A stretch of DNA of 64,000 nucleotides from Arthrobacter sp. S39. Lineage in GTDB: Bacteria > Actinomycetota > Actinomycetes > Actinomycetales > Micrococcaceae. The position numbers and the translations under genes were made by a program. Where the stretch lies: NCBI RefSeq assembly GCF_004320525.1, contig NZ_SIHX01000003.1, positions 1 to 64,000 of the forward strand, read 5' to 3'. Numbering within the stretch: the stretch's first letter is position 1; every line of letters begins with the position of its first letter. Below, piece by piece: positions 46,805 to 56,912 of this stretch. Under the pieces are notes generated by a model, which saw nothing but the letters and a program-made list of their open reading frames with translations, had not been told where the DNA came from and did not search any database.

Positions 46805-48862
46805 TCAGGTGTGCTCCTTGGACAGCCGCTCCAGGGCAGCGAACGCGATCTTCCGGTCCGTGGTGGGCCAGAATGGCGGCAGCGCGCCCCGCAGGAAGCC
46901 GGCGTAGCGCTCCGTGGCGAGCCGTGAATCAAGGACGGCCACCACACCCTTGTCTCCGGTGGACCGGATCAGCCGGCCGGCGCCCTGTGCCAGCCGGATG
47001 GCGGCGTGGGTGGCGGAGACCGACATAAAGCCGTTGCCGCCGGCCTGGGCCACGGCCCGGGAGCGGGCGGTCATGAGGGGGTCGTCCGGCCGCGGGAACG
47101 GAATACGGTCAATCACCACCAGGCGGCACGAGCCGCCGGGCACGTCCACGCCCTGCCACAGCGACATGGTTCCGAAAAGGCAGGTGTCGGGCTCGTCGGC
47201 GAACTGCTTGACCAGGGCGGTCATGGTGGAGTCGCCCTGGCAGAGGATGCTCAGTCCCAGCTTGGGCCGCAGTGCTTCGGCTGCCTCTTCCGCGGCGCGG
47301 CGCGAGGAGAACAGGCACAGTGCACCGCCGCCGGAAGCCCTGATCAGCGCCTCGAGTTCTTCCAACGCCTCCGGCGAAACTCCGCGGCCGGGCTTGGGCA
47401 GGTGGCCGGCAACGTACAGGATCCCCTGCTTCGGGTAGTCAAAGGGGGAACCGACATCAATGCCGGTCCAGCTCGGGGCGCCCTGGCCCACGAGTCCCAG
47501 GCCGCCTGCCGCCGGTTCAAACGCCGAGCCGATGGCCAGGGTTGCCGAGGTCAGGACCACGGTGTGGCCCTCGAAGAGCCCCTCGCGAAGCCTTCCCGCG
47601 ACGCTCAGCGGCGCGATGTTTACCAGCGCCGGCGCGGCGTCGTCGGGCTGCGCGTAGCCCTGCTGCGGATCGAAGGTGCTGGCACGGGAGAACCACACCA
47701 CCTCGCGGTTTTCACGGGCCGCGATGAGCCGTTCACAGAGTTCCAGGATGAGCATCAGCCGGGAGCGGGCGAGCTGCCGCCCGCCGTCGGCCGTTTGGCT
47801 GCTGTCCCCCTTGGAATCGGAAAGGGCAGCCCGGCAGGCGTCACGCAGCTGGTCCATGCAATCCAGCTGTTCGTCATTGAGTCCGTTGGGAAGGAGTCCG
47901 TTGGGCACCCCGGCGAGGGCGAGTTCCAGGTTCGCAGCGGCGGCATTGAGGGCGTCGACCGTGATGGCTGTGTGCTTCCGCGCGCCGGACGCCGCGGCAT
48001 GGACCATGGCGACGGACAACTGCCCGGAGACGGCCCCGGTCACCCGGTCCTGGAGTTCGTGGGCCTCGTCCACCACCACAACGTCGTATTCGGGCAGGAC
48101 GGCCAGGCCCTCGAAGGCACTGACGGCGAGCATGGCATGGTTGGTGACCACAACGTCGGCGTCCGCCGCGTCCTGGCGGGCCAGCTCGCTGAAGCATTCG
48201 GCCGCCATCGGGCACTTCTGCGCCCCGAGGCATTCCATCGAGGTGACGGAGACCTGGCGCCAGGCCCGGTCCGTGACACCGGGAAGGAGTTCATCGCGGT
48301 CGCCGGTGGCCGTTTTTTGCGCCCATTCGCGCAGGCGCACCACTTCCTTGCCCAGCTGCGAGGACGGTCCCCCCAGCGCGGCCGCGAAGTGCGGCACGCT
48401 GGTGTCCTCGCCGAGGGAAAACAGCTGCCCTTCGGAAGGCTCCTCCGACGGGAATCCGCCCTCTAGCTTGTGCCGGCACACGTAATTGGAGCGGCCCTTG
48501 ACCAGCGCCACCTTGACGGGGCGGTCCAGGGCCGGCGTGATGGTTTTCAGCAGGCGCGGCAGGTCCCGGCCCACGATCTGCGTCTGCAGGGCGAGGGTGG
48601 CCGTGGAAACCAGGGTGGGTTTGTTACTCACGAGTGAATGCGCAATGAGCGGGATCAGGTACGCCAGCGACTTTCCGGTTCCGGTGCCGGCCTGGACCAG
48701 GAGGTGGTCGCCGGTTTCGATGGCCCGGGCCACCTGCCTGGCCATCTCGTGCTGTCCGCTGCGGCTTTGCCCGCCCATCCCGGCCACGGCACGGTCGAGC
48801 AGTTCAATGACGAACTGCTCGCCGGCCGTCCCCGAGGACTCACTTGCCACTGTTTCAGTCAT
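46805..48862 (-). CDS. dinG: DinG/XPD-family ATP-dependent DNA helicase
   Basis: The 685-residue superfamily 2 helicase has Walker A QAGTGTGKSLAYLIP, the DEAH box VVVVDEAHELQD and late motifs VLTSATLAIGSAF and RLAQGAGRLIRS. Four cysteines (YVCRHKLE, MECLGAQKC, AAECF) match the iron-sulfur cluster of the XPD/DinG group. Such helicases unwind damaged or structured DNA with 5'-3' polarity. The ATG at 48862 overlaps the hflX 3' end by eight bases, so the two are co-transcribed. No LexA box lies upstream. Confidence 0.93.
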   Translation of the reverse strand: MTETVASESSGTAGEQFVIELLDRAVAGMGGQSRSGQHEMARQVARAIETGDHLLVQAGTGTGKSLAYLIPLIAHSLVSNKPTLVSTATLALQTQIVGRDLPRLLKTITPALDRPVKVALVKGRSNYVCRHKLEGGFPSEEPSEGQLFSLGEDTSVPHFAAALGGPSSQLGKEVVRLREWAQKTATGDRDELLPGVTDRAWRQVSVTSMECLGAQKCPMAAECFSELARQDAADADVVVTNHAMLAVSAFEGLAVLPEYDVVVVDEAHELQDRVTGAVSGQLSVAMVHAAASGARKHTAITVDALNAAAANLELALAGVPNGLLPNGLNDEQLDCMDQLRDACRAALSDSKGDSSQTADGGRQLARSRLMLILELCERLIAARENREVVWFSRASTFDPQQGYAQPDDAAPALVNIAPLSVAGRLREGLFEGHTVVLTSATLAIGSAFEPAAGGLGLVGQGAPSWTGIDVGSPFDYPKQGILYVAGHLPKPGRGVSPEALEELEALIRASGGGALCLFSSRRAAEEAAEALRPKLGLSILCQGDSTMTALVKQFADEPDTCLFGTMSLWQGVDVPGGSCRLVVIDRIPFPRPDDPLMTARSRAVAQAGGNGFMSVSATHAAIRLAQGAGRLIRSTGDKGVVAVLDSRLATERYAGFLRGALPPFWPTTDRKIAFAALERLSKEHT

Positions 48863-50423
48863 TGCTGACGAATGATTCCAGTTCCGCCGCAAGGCCTTCC
48901 CGGACCATCACCACGGCCCGCGTTCCGTCCTCGCCGTGGTCAAGGCTCAGGATTTCGGCGTCGGTGTTGTGCAGCTTGCTGATCACGTCGCCGCGGTTGT
49001 ACGGGATGAGGAGCTCCAGCTTGACGCTGGGCCGCGGGATGGAGCTGCTGATTTCGCGCAGCAGCTCGGCGATCCCCTCACCGGTCCGGGCCGATACCAC
49101 CACGTGGCGGGGCTCGCGTTGCTTGAGGCGTTCGACCACAAACGGATCCGCGGCGTCCGCCTTGTTCAGGACGATGATTTCCTGCACCTTGCGGGCATCC
49201 ACTTCGCTGAACACCTTGCGGACTGCCGCGATCTGTCCCTCAGGATCCGGATGCGAAACATCCACCACATGGAGGATGAGATCGGCGTCCGCCACTTCCT
49301 CCAGCGTGGAGCGGAACGCCTCCACGAGCTGGGTGGGAAGTGAGCGGACAAAGCCCACGGTGTCAGCCAGGGTGTAGCCCAGGCCATCCGCGGTCTCCGC
49401 CTTGCGCACGGTCGGGTCCAGGGTGGCGAACAGGGCGTTCTCCACGAGCACGCCTGCGTCCGTCAGCCGGTTCAGCAGCGACGACTTGCCGGCGTTGGTG
49501 TACCCGGCGATGGCCACGGACGGCACGGAATTACGACGGCGGTTGGCCCGCTTCGTTTCCCGCGCGGGCTTCATCGCAGCGATTTCGCGCCGCAGTTTGG
49601 CCATCCGCGTCCGGATCCGGCGGCGGTCCAGTTCGATCTTCGTCTCACCGGGGCCACGGGAACCCATACCGGCTCCGGCGCCGCCGACCTGGCCACCGGC
49701 CTGGCGGGACATGGACTCGCCCCAGCCGCGCAGGCGCGGCAGCAGGTATTCGAGCTGGGCCAGTTCCACCTGGGCCTTACCTTCGCGGCTCTTGGCGTGC
49801 TGGGCGAAGATGTCCAGGATCAAGGCGGTACGGTCGATGACCTTGACCTTGACGATGTCCTCCAGGCCGCGCCGCTGGGAGGGCGCCAGCTCGGCGTCGA
49901 CCACCACGGTGTCCGCGCCGGTGGACATGACGATTTCCTTGAGTTCCTGGGCCTTGCCGGAACCGAGGAACGTACCTGGGTCCGGTTTTGCCCGGCGCTG
50001 AACCATGCCGTCCAGGACTTCCGAACCGGCAGTCTCTGCCAGGGCGGCAAGCTCACGCAGTGAGTTTTCGGCGTCGGCGAGCGTTCCTTCGGCCCAGAGG
50101 CCGGCAAGCACCACCCGTTCCAGGCGCAGCTGCCGGTACTCGACTTCTGTGACGTCTTCGAGTTCCGTGGACAGGCCGGCGGTACGACGGAGCGCCCTGC
50201 GCTCCTCGAGGTCCTGCTGGTCGCCGTCGTAGGCGCTGTGCTCTTCGTCGAGGCGGGAAATTGCCTGGGCTTTACCGAACACCGCCCTGCCGTCGCCTTC
50301 AGCGGCGGCGCCGCGCTTTGCCGGAACATCCTTGGAGAGAATCCGGTCGATGACAGCTTGGATTTCCTCCGGGCTCATATCCTGGGCTGCTGGATCGGAT
50401 CCGGTGTTGGGCTGGCTGGTCAT
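48855..50423 (-). CDS. hflX: GTPase HflX
   Basis: The 522-residue ribosome-associated GTPase splits stalled ribosomes after heat or antibiotic stress. It has the N-terminal HflX domain (VVDAELAPSQRRGLEDIVKVKVIDRTALILDIFAQHA), the Gly-rich GGAGAGMGSRGPGETKIELDRR linker and the G domain: GYTNAGKSSLLNRL (G1), DTVGFV (G3) and NKAD (G4). The ATG at 50423 has AAAGGAG upstream. The N-terminus (about 85 residues) is a disordered extension typical of actinobacteria. Confidence 0.96.
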   Translation of the reverse strand: MTSQPNTGSDPAAQDMSPEEIQAVIDRILSKDVPAKRGAAAEGDGRAVFGKAQAISRLDEEHSAYDGDQQDLEERRALRRTAGLSTELEDVTEVEYRQLRLERVVLAGLWAEGTLADAENSLRELAALAETAGSEVLDGMVQRRAKPDPGTFLGSGKAQELKEIVMSTGADTVVVDAELAPSQRRGLEDIVKVKVIDRTALILDIFAQHAKSREGKAQVELAQLEYLLPRLRGWGESMSRQAGGQVGGAGAGMGSRGPGETKIELDRRRIRTRMAKLRREIAAMKPARETKRANRRRNSVPSVAIAGYTNAGKSSLLNRLTDAGVLVENALFATLDPTVRKAETADGLGYTLADTVGFVRSLPTQLVEAFRSTLEEVADADLILHVVDVSHPDPEGQIAAVRKVFSEVDARKVQEIIVLNKADAADPFVVERLKQREPRHVVVSARTGEGIAELLREISSSIPRPSVKLELLIPYNRGDVISKLHNTDAEILSLDHGEDGTRAVVMVREGLAAELESFVSND

Positions 50424-50854
50424 GGTCTCCTTTGAAGATTCGGCATTTCCAGAATAGTGCCGATTGCTGGTGAGTGGGGACGTATTCGCGCTGGGCTGAC
50501 GGCTGGCGGTCATCCTGGCTCCGGTCTGCTGCGCGCGCCGTGCAAGGCGGTGGCGCACAACGTAGGATCCACATCCATCGCTGGCGTGGAAAGGGTAAAA
50601 GCGCCGGCAACGACTGGAAGGGCACAGCGGGAAGGCTGGCTTCGAGTATTGCCCGGCGGTCGGACCAGGCGCCAAGTGGCCTGGTCGATGACGCATCTGC
50701 GGAAGGTGAAAACCTGCATCGCTGCGGGACATGGCTGCGGGACGGGTTCAACCCGTGCCCGGCTACTCGAAGATCAGGAACATGCCTCCCAGATTAGCAG
50801 ACCCGGTCCGGCGCGGTTTCCCTTACGCTTCAGCGCCAACTAATCTGGCCAGTT
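50424..50854. other. Intergenic region between divergent hflX and RsmC-like genes, with a foldable element
   Basis: These 431 bases have no gene with a recognisable product. Open frames in them read as low-quality arginine/alanine-rich shadows. The region contains a nested set of inverted repeats: CTTCGAGTA (50640-50648) with TACTCGAAG (50764-50772) as an outer pair, ACCAGGC/GCCTGGT (50664-50670 with 50679-50685) and ACGGG-TTCAA-CCCGT (50742-50756) inside. It could encode a structured RNA or be an old repeat remnant. Confidence 0.5.
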
Positions 50855-51469
50855 ATGGAGTCCGCACACTATTTCAGCGCATCGCCCGCAGGGCCGTTCA
50901 CCCGCAAGCCGCTCACGGTGGACCTGGCCGGGGAGACGCGCAAACTGCAGACCTCCGGCGGCATCTTCAGCCCGGACGGAATCGACAAGGGTACTGCCGT
51001 GCTGCTGGCTGAAGTGCCGGCGCCGGCGCAGTCAGGGAACCTGCTGGATATCGGCTGCGGCTGGGGTCCCATCGCGATCACCATGGCCCTGCATTCGCCC
51101 GACGCGAAGGTCTACGCCGTGGACGTCAACGAACGCTGCATCACACTGACGAACGAAAACGCGGCTTCGCTCGGCCTCGGAAACGTTACCGCCAGCACGC
51201 CGGATGAGGTGGATCCGGAACTGCGTTTCGACACCATCTGGTCCAACCCGCCCATCCGGATCGGCAAGGACGAACTCCACTCGCTGTTGAAGCTGTGGAT
51301 TCCGCGGCTGGCACCGGGCGGCTCCGCATGGCTGGTAGTCCAGAAAAACCTCGGTTCCGACTCCCTGCAGCGCTGGCTGTCACAGGAACTGGACGGCTCG
51401 TTCACTGTCACCCGGGAAGCCACCGCCAAAGCCTTCAGGATCCTGCGGGTCAGGAAAGCGTCCCGCTAG
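50855..51469 (+). CDS. Class I SAM-dependent methyltransferase, RsmC-like
   Basis: The 204-residue protein carries GGIFSPDGIDKGTAVLLAEV, the SAM-binding motif LLDIGCGWGPIAITMAL and the NPPIRIGKDELHSLL motif typical of N2-guanine or N6-adenine methyltransferases. It corresponds to the C-terminal catalytic half of E. coli RsmC (16S G1207). Stand-alone versions are common in actinobacteria. The substrate is probably rRNA but unproven. Its 3' end overlaps the dapF 3' end by 20 bases on the opposite strand. Confidence 0.9.
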   Translation: MESAHYFSASPAGPFTRKPLTVDLAGETRKLQTSGGIFSPDGIDKGTAVLLAEVPAPAQSGNLLDIGCGWGPIAITMALHSPDAKVYAVDVNERCITLTNENAASLGLGNVTASTPDEVDPELRFDTIWSNPPIRIGKDELHSLLKLWIPRLAPGGSAWLVVQKNLGSDSLQRWLSQELDGSFTVTREATAKAFRILRVRKASR

Positions 51470-52394
51470 CCACAATCACCGCCGGGCCGCTGAGCTCAAC
51501 GTGCTCGTGCCCGCCGGCCCCGGCAAAGAACTTGACGCCGACGACGCCGCCCGGCACCTTGACGTTCCAGGCGTCAGGCGCCCCCGCCCCGGCCCAGTGC
51601 CTGATGGCCACGGCGGCAGCGCAGGCGCCCGTGCCGCACGACTGGGTCTCGCCGACGCCGCGTTCGTGGACCCGCATGGTCACTGTGCCCACGCCGTCAT
51701 GGACCAGCGGCTCTGAGGGGACCACAAACTCGACGTTGGTTCCGTTGGCCGGGGTGGGATCCACGTGCGGGGCGGTGAACAGGCGGGTGGCTTCCAGTTC
51801 GGAAAGCTCGGCGAGGGCCACTACGGTGTGCGGGTTGCCCATGCTGACGGAGAGGGCGGGGCGCGGCACTTCCAGGCCGTCGGCCGTGACCAGGGAGTCC
51901 ATCGCCTTGGCGGAGGCTTCCCCGGGGAAGATGAACTCCCAGGGGCCCATGTCGACGGCGTAGTCCTCGCCGGTGCGGACGACGGTTTTGATGCCGCCAC
52001 GGGTTCCGATGGTGAGGGCGCCGCCGTCGGGCAGGTCAACCAGGCCCTCGGCCCGGAGGAAGTGGACAAACACGCGGACGCCGTTGCCGCACATCTCAGA
52101 GAGGGAGCCGTCCCCGTTGCGGTAGTCCATAAACCACTCCGCGTCCGGGGTTGCACCCAGCAGTTCCCGGCCTTCAGGCAGGAAGCGCGACGGTACGGCA
52201 CGGATGAGTCCGTCCCCGCCGATGCCGCGGTGCCTGTCGCACAGCGCGGCAACCTGGTCGGGGCCGATGGTGTGCACGCCGTCAGGATCGGCGATCAGGA
52301 CAAAATCGTTGCCTGTGCCGTGCCCTTTCGAGAAGCGGAGACCGCCCAGGGTGGAGATGGCGGGCTCGAGGGTCTCTGCAGGGGTAGCGTCCAT
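51450..52394 (-). CDS. dapF: Diaminopimelate epimerase
   Basis: This enzyme converts LL- to meso-diaminopimelate for lysine and peptidoglycan. The two catalytic cysteines are in SEMCGNGVRVFVHF and QSCGTGACAAAVA. GHGTGNDFVLI opens the core, and SMGNPHTVV is conserved. The 314 residues include an extra ~18 N-terminal residues. The ATG is at 52394. It follows miaA by 66 bases on the same strand. Confidence 0.97.
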   Translation of the reverse strand: MDATPAETLEPAISTLGGLRFSKGHGTGNDFVLIADPDGVHTIGPDQVAALCDRHRGIGGDGLIRAVPSRFLPEGRELLGATPDAEWFMDYRNGDGSLSEMCGNGVRVFVHFLRAEGLVDLPDGGALTIGTRGGIKTVVRTGEDYAVDMGPWEFIFPGEASAKAMDSLVTADGLEVPRPALSVSMGNPHTVVALAELSELEATRLFTAPHVDPTPANGTNVEFVVPSEPLVHDGVGTVTMRVHERGVGETQSCGTGACAAAVAIRHWAGAGAPDAWNVKVPGGVVGVKFFAGAGGHEHVELSGPAVIVASGTLS

Positions 52395-52460
52395 GTTCCA
52401 AGGTTACCGGCCACGTGCGGGGCATCAGAAACCTGCTGGACGCGCCGCGCAGGTGCCGCT

Positions 52461-53357
52461 TCAGCTGCAGAGCGTGAGCGCGTGGGCTGCCAGTTCGGGG
52501 TCCTTCCAGTCCAGCCAGCTGATCCGGGGATCGGCACGGAACCAGGTGAGCTGCCGCCTGGCGAACTGCCGGGTGGCCACGATGGTCTCTTCGGCAGCCT
52601 CCTCAACGGTGGCGCCGCCGTCGAGCACTGCGAGGAACTGGGAGTAGCCCAACGCCCGCGGGGCGGTCTTGCCGTGGCGCAGGCCTGCCTTGTCCAGCTG
52701 CCGGACCTCGTTAAGCAGGCCTTTGTCCACCATGGCGTGGACACGCTGGGCGAGCCGTTCGCGGAGCTCGTCCCGGTCCACGGCCAGGCCGATCTGGATG
52801 GCGGGCTGGAAGTACTCACGCCGGGGCATGAAGGAGCTGAACGGCCGGCCGGTGAGCTGGTGGACTTCCAGTGCCCTGATGATCCGGCGGGCATCCGAGA
52901 CCCGTGCCGCCGAGACGGGGTCAACGGCCTGCAGCCGCGCCAGGAGCGGTCCGGTGCCTTCCGCTGCGTGTTCTGCTTCCAGCCCGGCGCGCAGGGCGGG
53001 GTCGGTTCCGGGGAATTCCAGGACATCCAGCGCTGCCCGGACATACAGCCCGGACCCGCCGGCCAGGATGGCCCGCTTCCCGCGTGCGTGGATGCCGGCA
53101 ATGATGGCGCGGGCCTGCTGCTGGAAGTCCGAGACGCTTGCTTCCTGGGTGACGTCCAGAGTGTCCAGCAGGTGATGCGGCACTCCCCTGCGTTCAGCCA
53201 GGGTGACCTTGGCCGTCCCGATGTCCATGCCGCGGTAGAACTGCATGGCATCGGCATTGATGACTTCCCCGTCCAAGGCAAGGGCGAGGCTGACGGCGAG
53301 ATCGGACTTACCCGACCCGGTGGGGCCAACAACCGCGATGACCGGAAGGTTGACCAC
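52461..53357 (-). CDS. miaA: tRNA dimethylallyltransferase
   Basis: MiaA prenylates A37 of tRNAs that read codons starting with U. The 298 residues carry the P-loop [45 protein letters not shown] and [14 protein letters not shown]. The C-terminal [20 protein letters not shown] is also family-typical. The GTG start lies 3 bases after the miaB stop. It makes the substrate for MiaB. Confidence 0.97.
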   Translation of the reverse strand: MVNLPVIAVVGPTGSGKSDLAVSLALALDGEVINADAMQFYRGMDIGTAKVTLAERRGVPHHLLDTLDVTQEASVSDFQQQARAIIAGIHARGKRAILAGGSGLYVRAALDVLEFPGTDPALRAGLEAEHAAEGTGPLLARLQAVDPVSAARVSDARRIIRALEVHQLTGRPFSSFMPRREYFQPAIQIGLAVDRDELRERLAQRVHAMVDKGLLNEVRQLDKAGLRHGKTAPRALGYSQFLAVLDGGATVEEAAEETIVATRQFARRQLTWFRADPRISWLDWKDPELAAHALTLCS

Positions 53358-53360
53358 CGC

Positions 53361-54908
53361 TCAGGCGCTGCGGACCGGCAGCGACGGCATGCCCAGCGAA
53401 ACCCCGGTACGGCCGGCTGCGCTCTTTGCAGCGCCGGGCGCCGGCGCCCCGCACGAGTCCGCCTGGGACCTGTCCCAGGCGTCGCCGGCGCGTGAACGCC
53501 GGAGGCTGTAGCCCTCCGCCGTGGGGTCGGCCACCAGGTGGAACGCTGCGGCTTCGGTGATGGTGACAGTTACGAGGTCGCCGGGACGGGGTGCGGGTGC
53601 TCCCGCGGGAACGGAGAAGTGCACCAGCCGCTGGTCCTGGGAGCGTCCGGACAGGCGGTGGGTTTCGCCCGCCTTGCGCCCTGACTGGGCGGTGACCATG
53701 ACCTCGACGCGGCGGCCCATCTGTTTGGCGTTTTCCTCGGCCGCGATCCTGTCCTGCAGGGCGGTCAGCCGTTCGAAGCGCTCCTGGACCACGGCCTTGG
53801 GCAGCTGGTCCGGAAGATCGGCAGCAGGCGTGCCGGGCCGCTTGGAGTACTGGAACGTAAACGCGGTGGCGAAGCGGGACTTTTCGACCACATCCAGGGT
53901 GGCCTGGAAGTCCTCGTCGGTTTCGCCTGGGAAGCCCACAATGATGTCGGTGGAGATGGCGGCGTGCGGGATCCTTTCCCGGACTTTGTCCAGGATGCCG
54001 AGGAACTTGGTGGAACGGTAGGACCGCTTCATGTCCCGGAGGACTTTATCCGAGCCGGACTGCAGTGGCATGTGCAGCTGTGGCATCACGTTGGGCGTTT
54101 CGGCCATGGCCTCGATGACGTCGTCGGTGAAGGCCGCCGGGTGCGGGCTCGTGAAGCGGACCCGTTCCAGGCCATCGATTTCACCGCAGGCGCGCAGGAG
54201 CTTGGAAAAAGCCTGGCGGTCCCCGAATTCGACCCCGTAGGAGTTGACGTTTTGGCCGAGCAGAGTGACTTCGATGGCGCCGTCGTCCACGAGGGCCTGG
54301 ATTTCGGCCAGGATGTCACCCGGGCGGCGGTCCTTCTCCTTGCCGCGCAGGGCGGGAACGATGCAGAAAGTGCACGTGTTGTTGCAGCCGACGGAGATGG
54401 ACACCCAGCCGGAATACACCGAGTCCCGTTTGGTAGGCAACGTGGAGGGGAAGACATCCAGGGATTCGAGGATCTCCAGCTGGGCTTCGTTGTTGTGCCG
54501 TGCCCGGTCCAGCAGGGCAGGAAGCGCGCCCACGTTGTGGGTTCCGAAGACGGCGTCCACCCACGGCGCTTTTTTGAGGATCGTTTCGCGGTCCTTCTGT
54601 GCAAGGCACCCGCCGACCGCGATCTGCATGCCCGGGTTGGCAGCCTTCACCGGCGCCAGCATGCCCAGGTTGCCGTACAGCTTGTTGTCAGCGTTTTCCC
54701 GGACGGCGCAGGTGTTGAACACCACCACATCCGCATGGTCCCCGGCCGCCGGTACGTACCCGGCGTCCTCGAGCATGCCTGCCATCCGCTCGGAATCGTG
54801 CACGTTCATCTGGCAGCCGAACGTGCGCACCTGATATGTACGGGGCGGCGCGGCAGGGTCGGCTGAAGGGGCGGTACCGGATGCGGGGGAAGGAATGGTC
54901 AAACTCAC
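53361..54908 (-). CDS. miaB: tRNA-2-methylthio-N6-dimethylallyladenosine synthase
   Basis: This radical SAM methylthiotransferase acts on i6A37 of tRNA. The auxiliary-cluster cysteines are in [26 protein letters not shown] and VGGCLAQKD. The radical SAM cluster is in [26 protein letters not shown] domain follows ([15 protein letters not shown]...[16 protein letters not shown]). The 515 residues include a C-terminal tail of about 45 low-complexity residues. The start is GTG 54906-54908, with TACCCT six bases upstream, which could be a leaderless -10. Confidence 0.97.
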   Translation of the reverse strand: MSLTIPSPASGTAPSADPAAPPRTYQVRTFGCQMNVHDSERMAGMLEDAGYVPAAGDHADVVVFNTCAVRENADNKLYGNLGMLAPVKAANPGMQIAVGGCLAQKDRETILKKAPWVDAVFGTHNVGALPALLDRARHNNEAQLEILESLDVFPSTLPTKRDSVYSGWVSISVGCNNTCTFCIVPALRGKEKDRRPGDILAEIQALVDDGAIEVTLLGQNVNSYGVEFGDRQAFSKLLRACGEIDGLERVRFTSPHPAAFTDDVIEAMAETPNVMPQLHMPLQSGSDKVLRDMKRSYRSTKFLGILDKVRERIPHAAISTDIIVGFPGETDEDFQATLDVVEKSRFATAFTFQYSKRPGTPAADLPDQLPKAVVQERFERLTALQDRIAAEENAKQMGRRVEVMVTAQSGRKAGETHRLSGRSQDQRLVHFSVPAGAPAPRPGDLVTVTITEAAAFHLVADPTAEGYSLRRSRAGDAWDRSQADSCGAPAPGAAKSAAGRTGVSLGMPSLPVRSA

Positions 54909-54968
54909 CTGTTAAGGGTACCGGTTCGGCGGAAATCGCCGCTTCGGCGGGGAAGCCTGCCCACGGAC

Positions 54969-55679
54969 CTACTCCTCAGGCAGGCTGTCCTCATGCCCGC
55001 CGTCCGAACGCGCGGCAAGCACCTCGCCCACAATCCGGAAGGCCTGAGACGGCTGGTACCCCTTGCGCGCAAGCATTGACGCCAGCCGCCGGGTGGTCTT
55101 ATCCCGCTCTGCCCGGTCCGACAGGTCGGTGCCGGGCCGCAGCTTCCGCTCCACGAGCAGGCGCGCGGCCGCTTCCTCGTCTTCGTCGGAGAGCTGTTCC
55201 AACGCAGAGGCAGCCGTGTCCGCGTCGATCCCCTTGTCTGCCAGCTCGCGGCGCAGCGCGCCCTTGGCGAGCTTCCGCGATTGGGACCGGCTGCGCACCC
55301 ACATGTCCGCAAACTCGGCGTCGTCGATGAGCCGCACTTCCTGGAACCTGTCCAGCACGGCCTCGGCAATGTCCTCGGGGATGTTGCGCTCGGCCAGCTT
55401 GCGCGACAGCTGCAGCCGGCTCTTGGCCGAGCTGGTCAGCTGCCGCAGCACTATCGCACGTGCGACAGAAGCAGGATCCGGCTCGGGGTCTGACACGACC
55501 GAAGAATCCGGGCTGGGCCCGTCCGGTCCGAAACCGGAGCGTCCGCCACCCCGGCCCCGCCGGCGTCGGCCTGAGCCCGTGCCGGAGTCCGGACCGGTGC
55601 CGGAGTCCGGACCGGTGCCGGAGTCCGGGCCGAAGCCCGGACCGCCCGTGAAGTCCGCGATGTCCCTAGAAGCCGTCAA
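54969..55679 (-). CDS. recX: Regulatory protein RecX with repetitive N-terminal tail
   Basis: RecX binds RecA filaments and restrains their activity. The conserved core runs from about residue 70: [40 protein letters not shown] and [16 protein letters not shown]. The first ~65 residues are a disordered, repetitive tail with GPDSGT three times and [12 protein letters not shown]. The TTG at 55679 overlaps the end of recA by 14 bases, with AAGG just upstream. The actinobacterial recA-recX order supports the call. Confidence 0.93.
   Translation of the reverse strand: MTASRDIADFTGGPGFGPDSGTGPDSGTGPDSGTGSGRRRRGRGGGRSGFGPDGPSPDSSVVSDPEPDPASVARAIVLRQLTSSAKSRLQLSRKLAERNIPEDIAEAVLDRFQEVRLIDDAEFADMWVRSRSQSRKLAKGALRRELADKGIDADTAASALEQLSDEDEEAAARLLVERKLRPGTDLSDRAERDKTTRRLASMLARKGYQPSQAFRIVGEVLAARSDGGHEDSLPEE
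55577..55629 (-). repeat. 18-base tandem repeat, about three copies, in recX
   Basis: The unit GTGCCGGAGTCCGGACCG recurs directly and in frame, giving the GPDSGT hexapeptide repeats in the RecX tail. Confidence 0.85.
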
Positions 55680-56721
55680 CAGCCTTCAGCTTCGGTGTGT
55701 CTTTTGAATCGGCTTCGGCAGGCTTGACTCCGACCCCCAGCTTTTCCTTGATCAGGCGCTCAAGCTCGGCAGCGAGTTCCGGGTTGTCACGCAGGAACCG
55801 GCGGGAGTTCTCCATGCCCTGGCCGAGCTGGTCGCCGTCGTACGTGAACCATGAACCGGACTTCTTGATGATGCCGTGCTCCACGCCCATGTCGATGATG
55901 CCGCCCTCGCGGGAGATGCCCTGGCCGTAGATGATATCGAACTCGGCGATCTTGAAGGGCGGGGCCATCTTGTTCTTGACGATTTTGGCCTTGGTACGGT
56001 TACCGACCGAATCCGCGCCTTCCTTGAGCGTCTGGATGCGGCGCACGTCAATGCGGATGGAGGCGTAGAACTTCAGGGCCTTACCACCGGTGGTGGTTTC
56101 AGGGGATCCGAAGAAGACGCCGATCTTTTCGCGGAGCTGGTTGATGAAGATGGCGGTGGTCTTGGTCTGGCTCAGGCGCCCGGTGATCTTACGCAGCGCC
56201 TGGCTCATCAGGCGGGCCTGCAGGCCCACGTGGCTGTCGCCCATGTCGCCTTCGATTTCCGCACGCGGCACCAGGGCGGCCACGGAGTCAATGACGATGA
56301 CATCCAGCGAGCCGGAGCCAATCAGCATGTCCATGATTTCGAGGGCCTGCTCGCCGGTGTCCGGCTGGGAAACCAGCAGCGCATCCGTGTCCACGCCCAG
56401 CTTTGCGGCGTACTCGGGGTCCAGGGCGTGCTCGGCGTCGATGAAGGCTGCGATGCCGCCCAGGCGCTGGGCGTTGGCCACGGCGTGAAGGGCAACGGTG
56501 GTCTTACCCGAGGATTCCGGACCGTAGATCTCCACCACACGTCCGCGGGGCAGGCCGCCAATTCCCAGAGCGACGTCCAATGCGATGGATCCGGTGGGGA
56601 TGACCTCGATGGGGGCGCGGACTTCATCGCCCAGCCGCATGACCGAGCCCTTGCCGAACTGCTTGTCAATCTGTGCCAGTGCTGCGTCGAGCGCCTTCTG
56701 ACGATCCGGGGCTGCCGCCAT
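55666..56721 (-). CDS. recA: Recombinase RecA
   Basis: RecA forms the strand-exchange filament and triggers LexA cleavage. The 351 residues include Walker [10 protein letters not shown] (near residue 68), the L1/L2 region ([23 protein letters not shown]) and an acidic C-terminal tail. No intein interrupts the gene. The ATG is preceded by AGAGGTG. It is the first gene of recA-recX; its promoter carries a LexA box. Confidence 0.99.
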   Translation of the reverse strand: MAAAPDRQKALDAALAQIDKQFGKGSVMRLGDEVRAPIEVIPTGSIALDVALGIGGLPRGRVVEIYGPESSGKTTVALHAVANAQRLGGIAAFIDAEHALDPEYAAKLGVDTDALLVSQPDTGEQALEIMDMLIGSGSLDVIVIDSVAALVPRAEIEGDMGDSHVGLQARLMSQALRKITGRLSQTKTTAIFINQLREKIGVFFGSPETTTGGKALKFYASIRIDVRRIQTLKEGADSVGNRTKAKIVKNKMAPPFKIAEFDIIYGQGISREGGIIDMGVEHGIIKKSGSWFTYDGDQLGQGMENSRRFLRDNPELAAELERLIKEKLGVGVKPAEADSKDTPKLKAVDGF

Positions 56722-56852
56722 GGTTCACACCTCTAATGCTTTCTCGCTTTGGAGTGGCCTGAGCGGCCGTTTATTGGTCATCTCTGACGCTAATGGCACC
56801 CACTGACATTCTGGCCGGATGACATCGGCTATGTGGATAACCCACTAGGAAA

Positions 56853-56881
56853 AGCATAGCTTTACCCGAACAGATATTCGA
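56853..56881 (-). promoter_or_regulatory. recA promoter with LexA box
   Basis: On the minus strand the SOS box at 56866-56881 (plus strand CCGAACAGATATTCGA) covers the -35 position of a promoter whose -10 is TATGCT (56853-56858). It fits the N6 spacing of actinobacterial LexA sites. Confidence 0.75.
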
Positions 56882-56912
56882 ACAATCCGGCGGCGTGTCA
56901 GCGCAGTTCAGG

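Noticed and set aside
50742..50756. T-arm-like ACGGG-TTCAA-CCCGT as part of a tRNA
   Set aside because: The loop has five bases instead of seven, and no acceptor, D or anticodon arm is present around it.
50457..50843. 128-codon open frame upstream of the RsmC-like gene
   Set aside because: No ribosome binding site or recognisable domain; the region's inverted repeats explain it better as non-coding.
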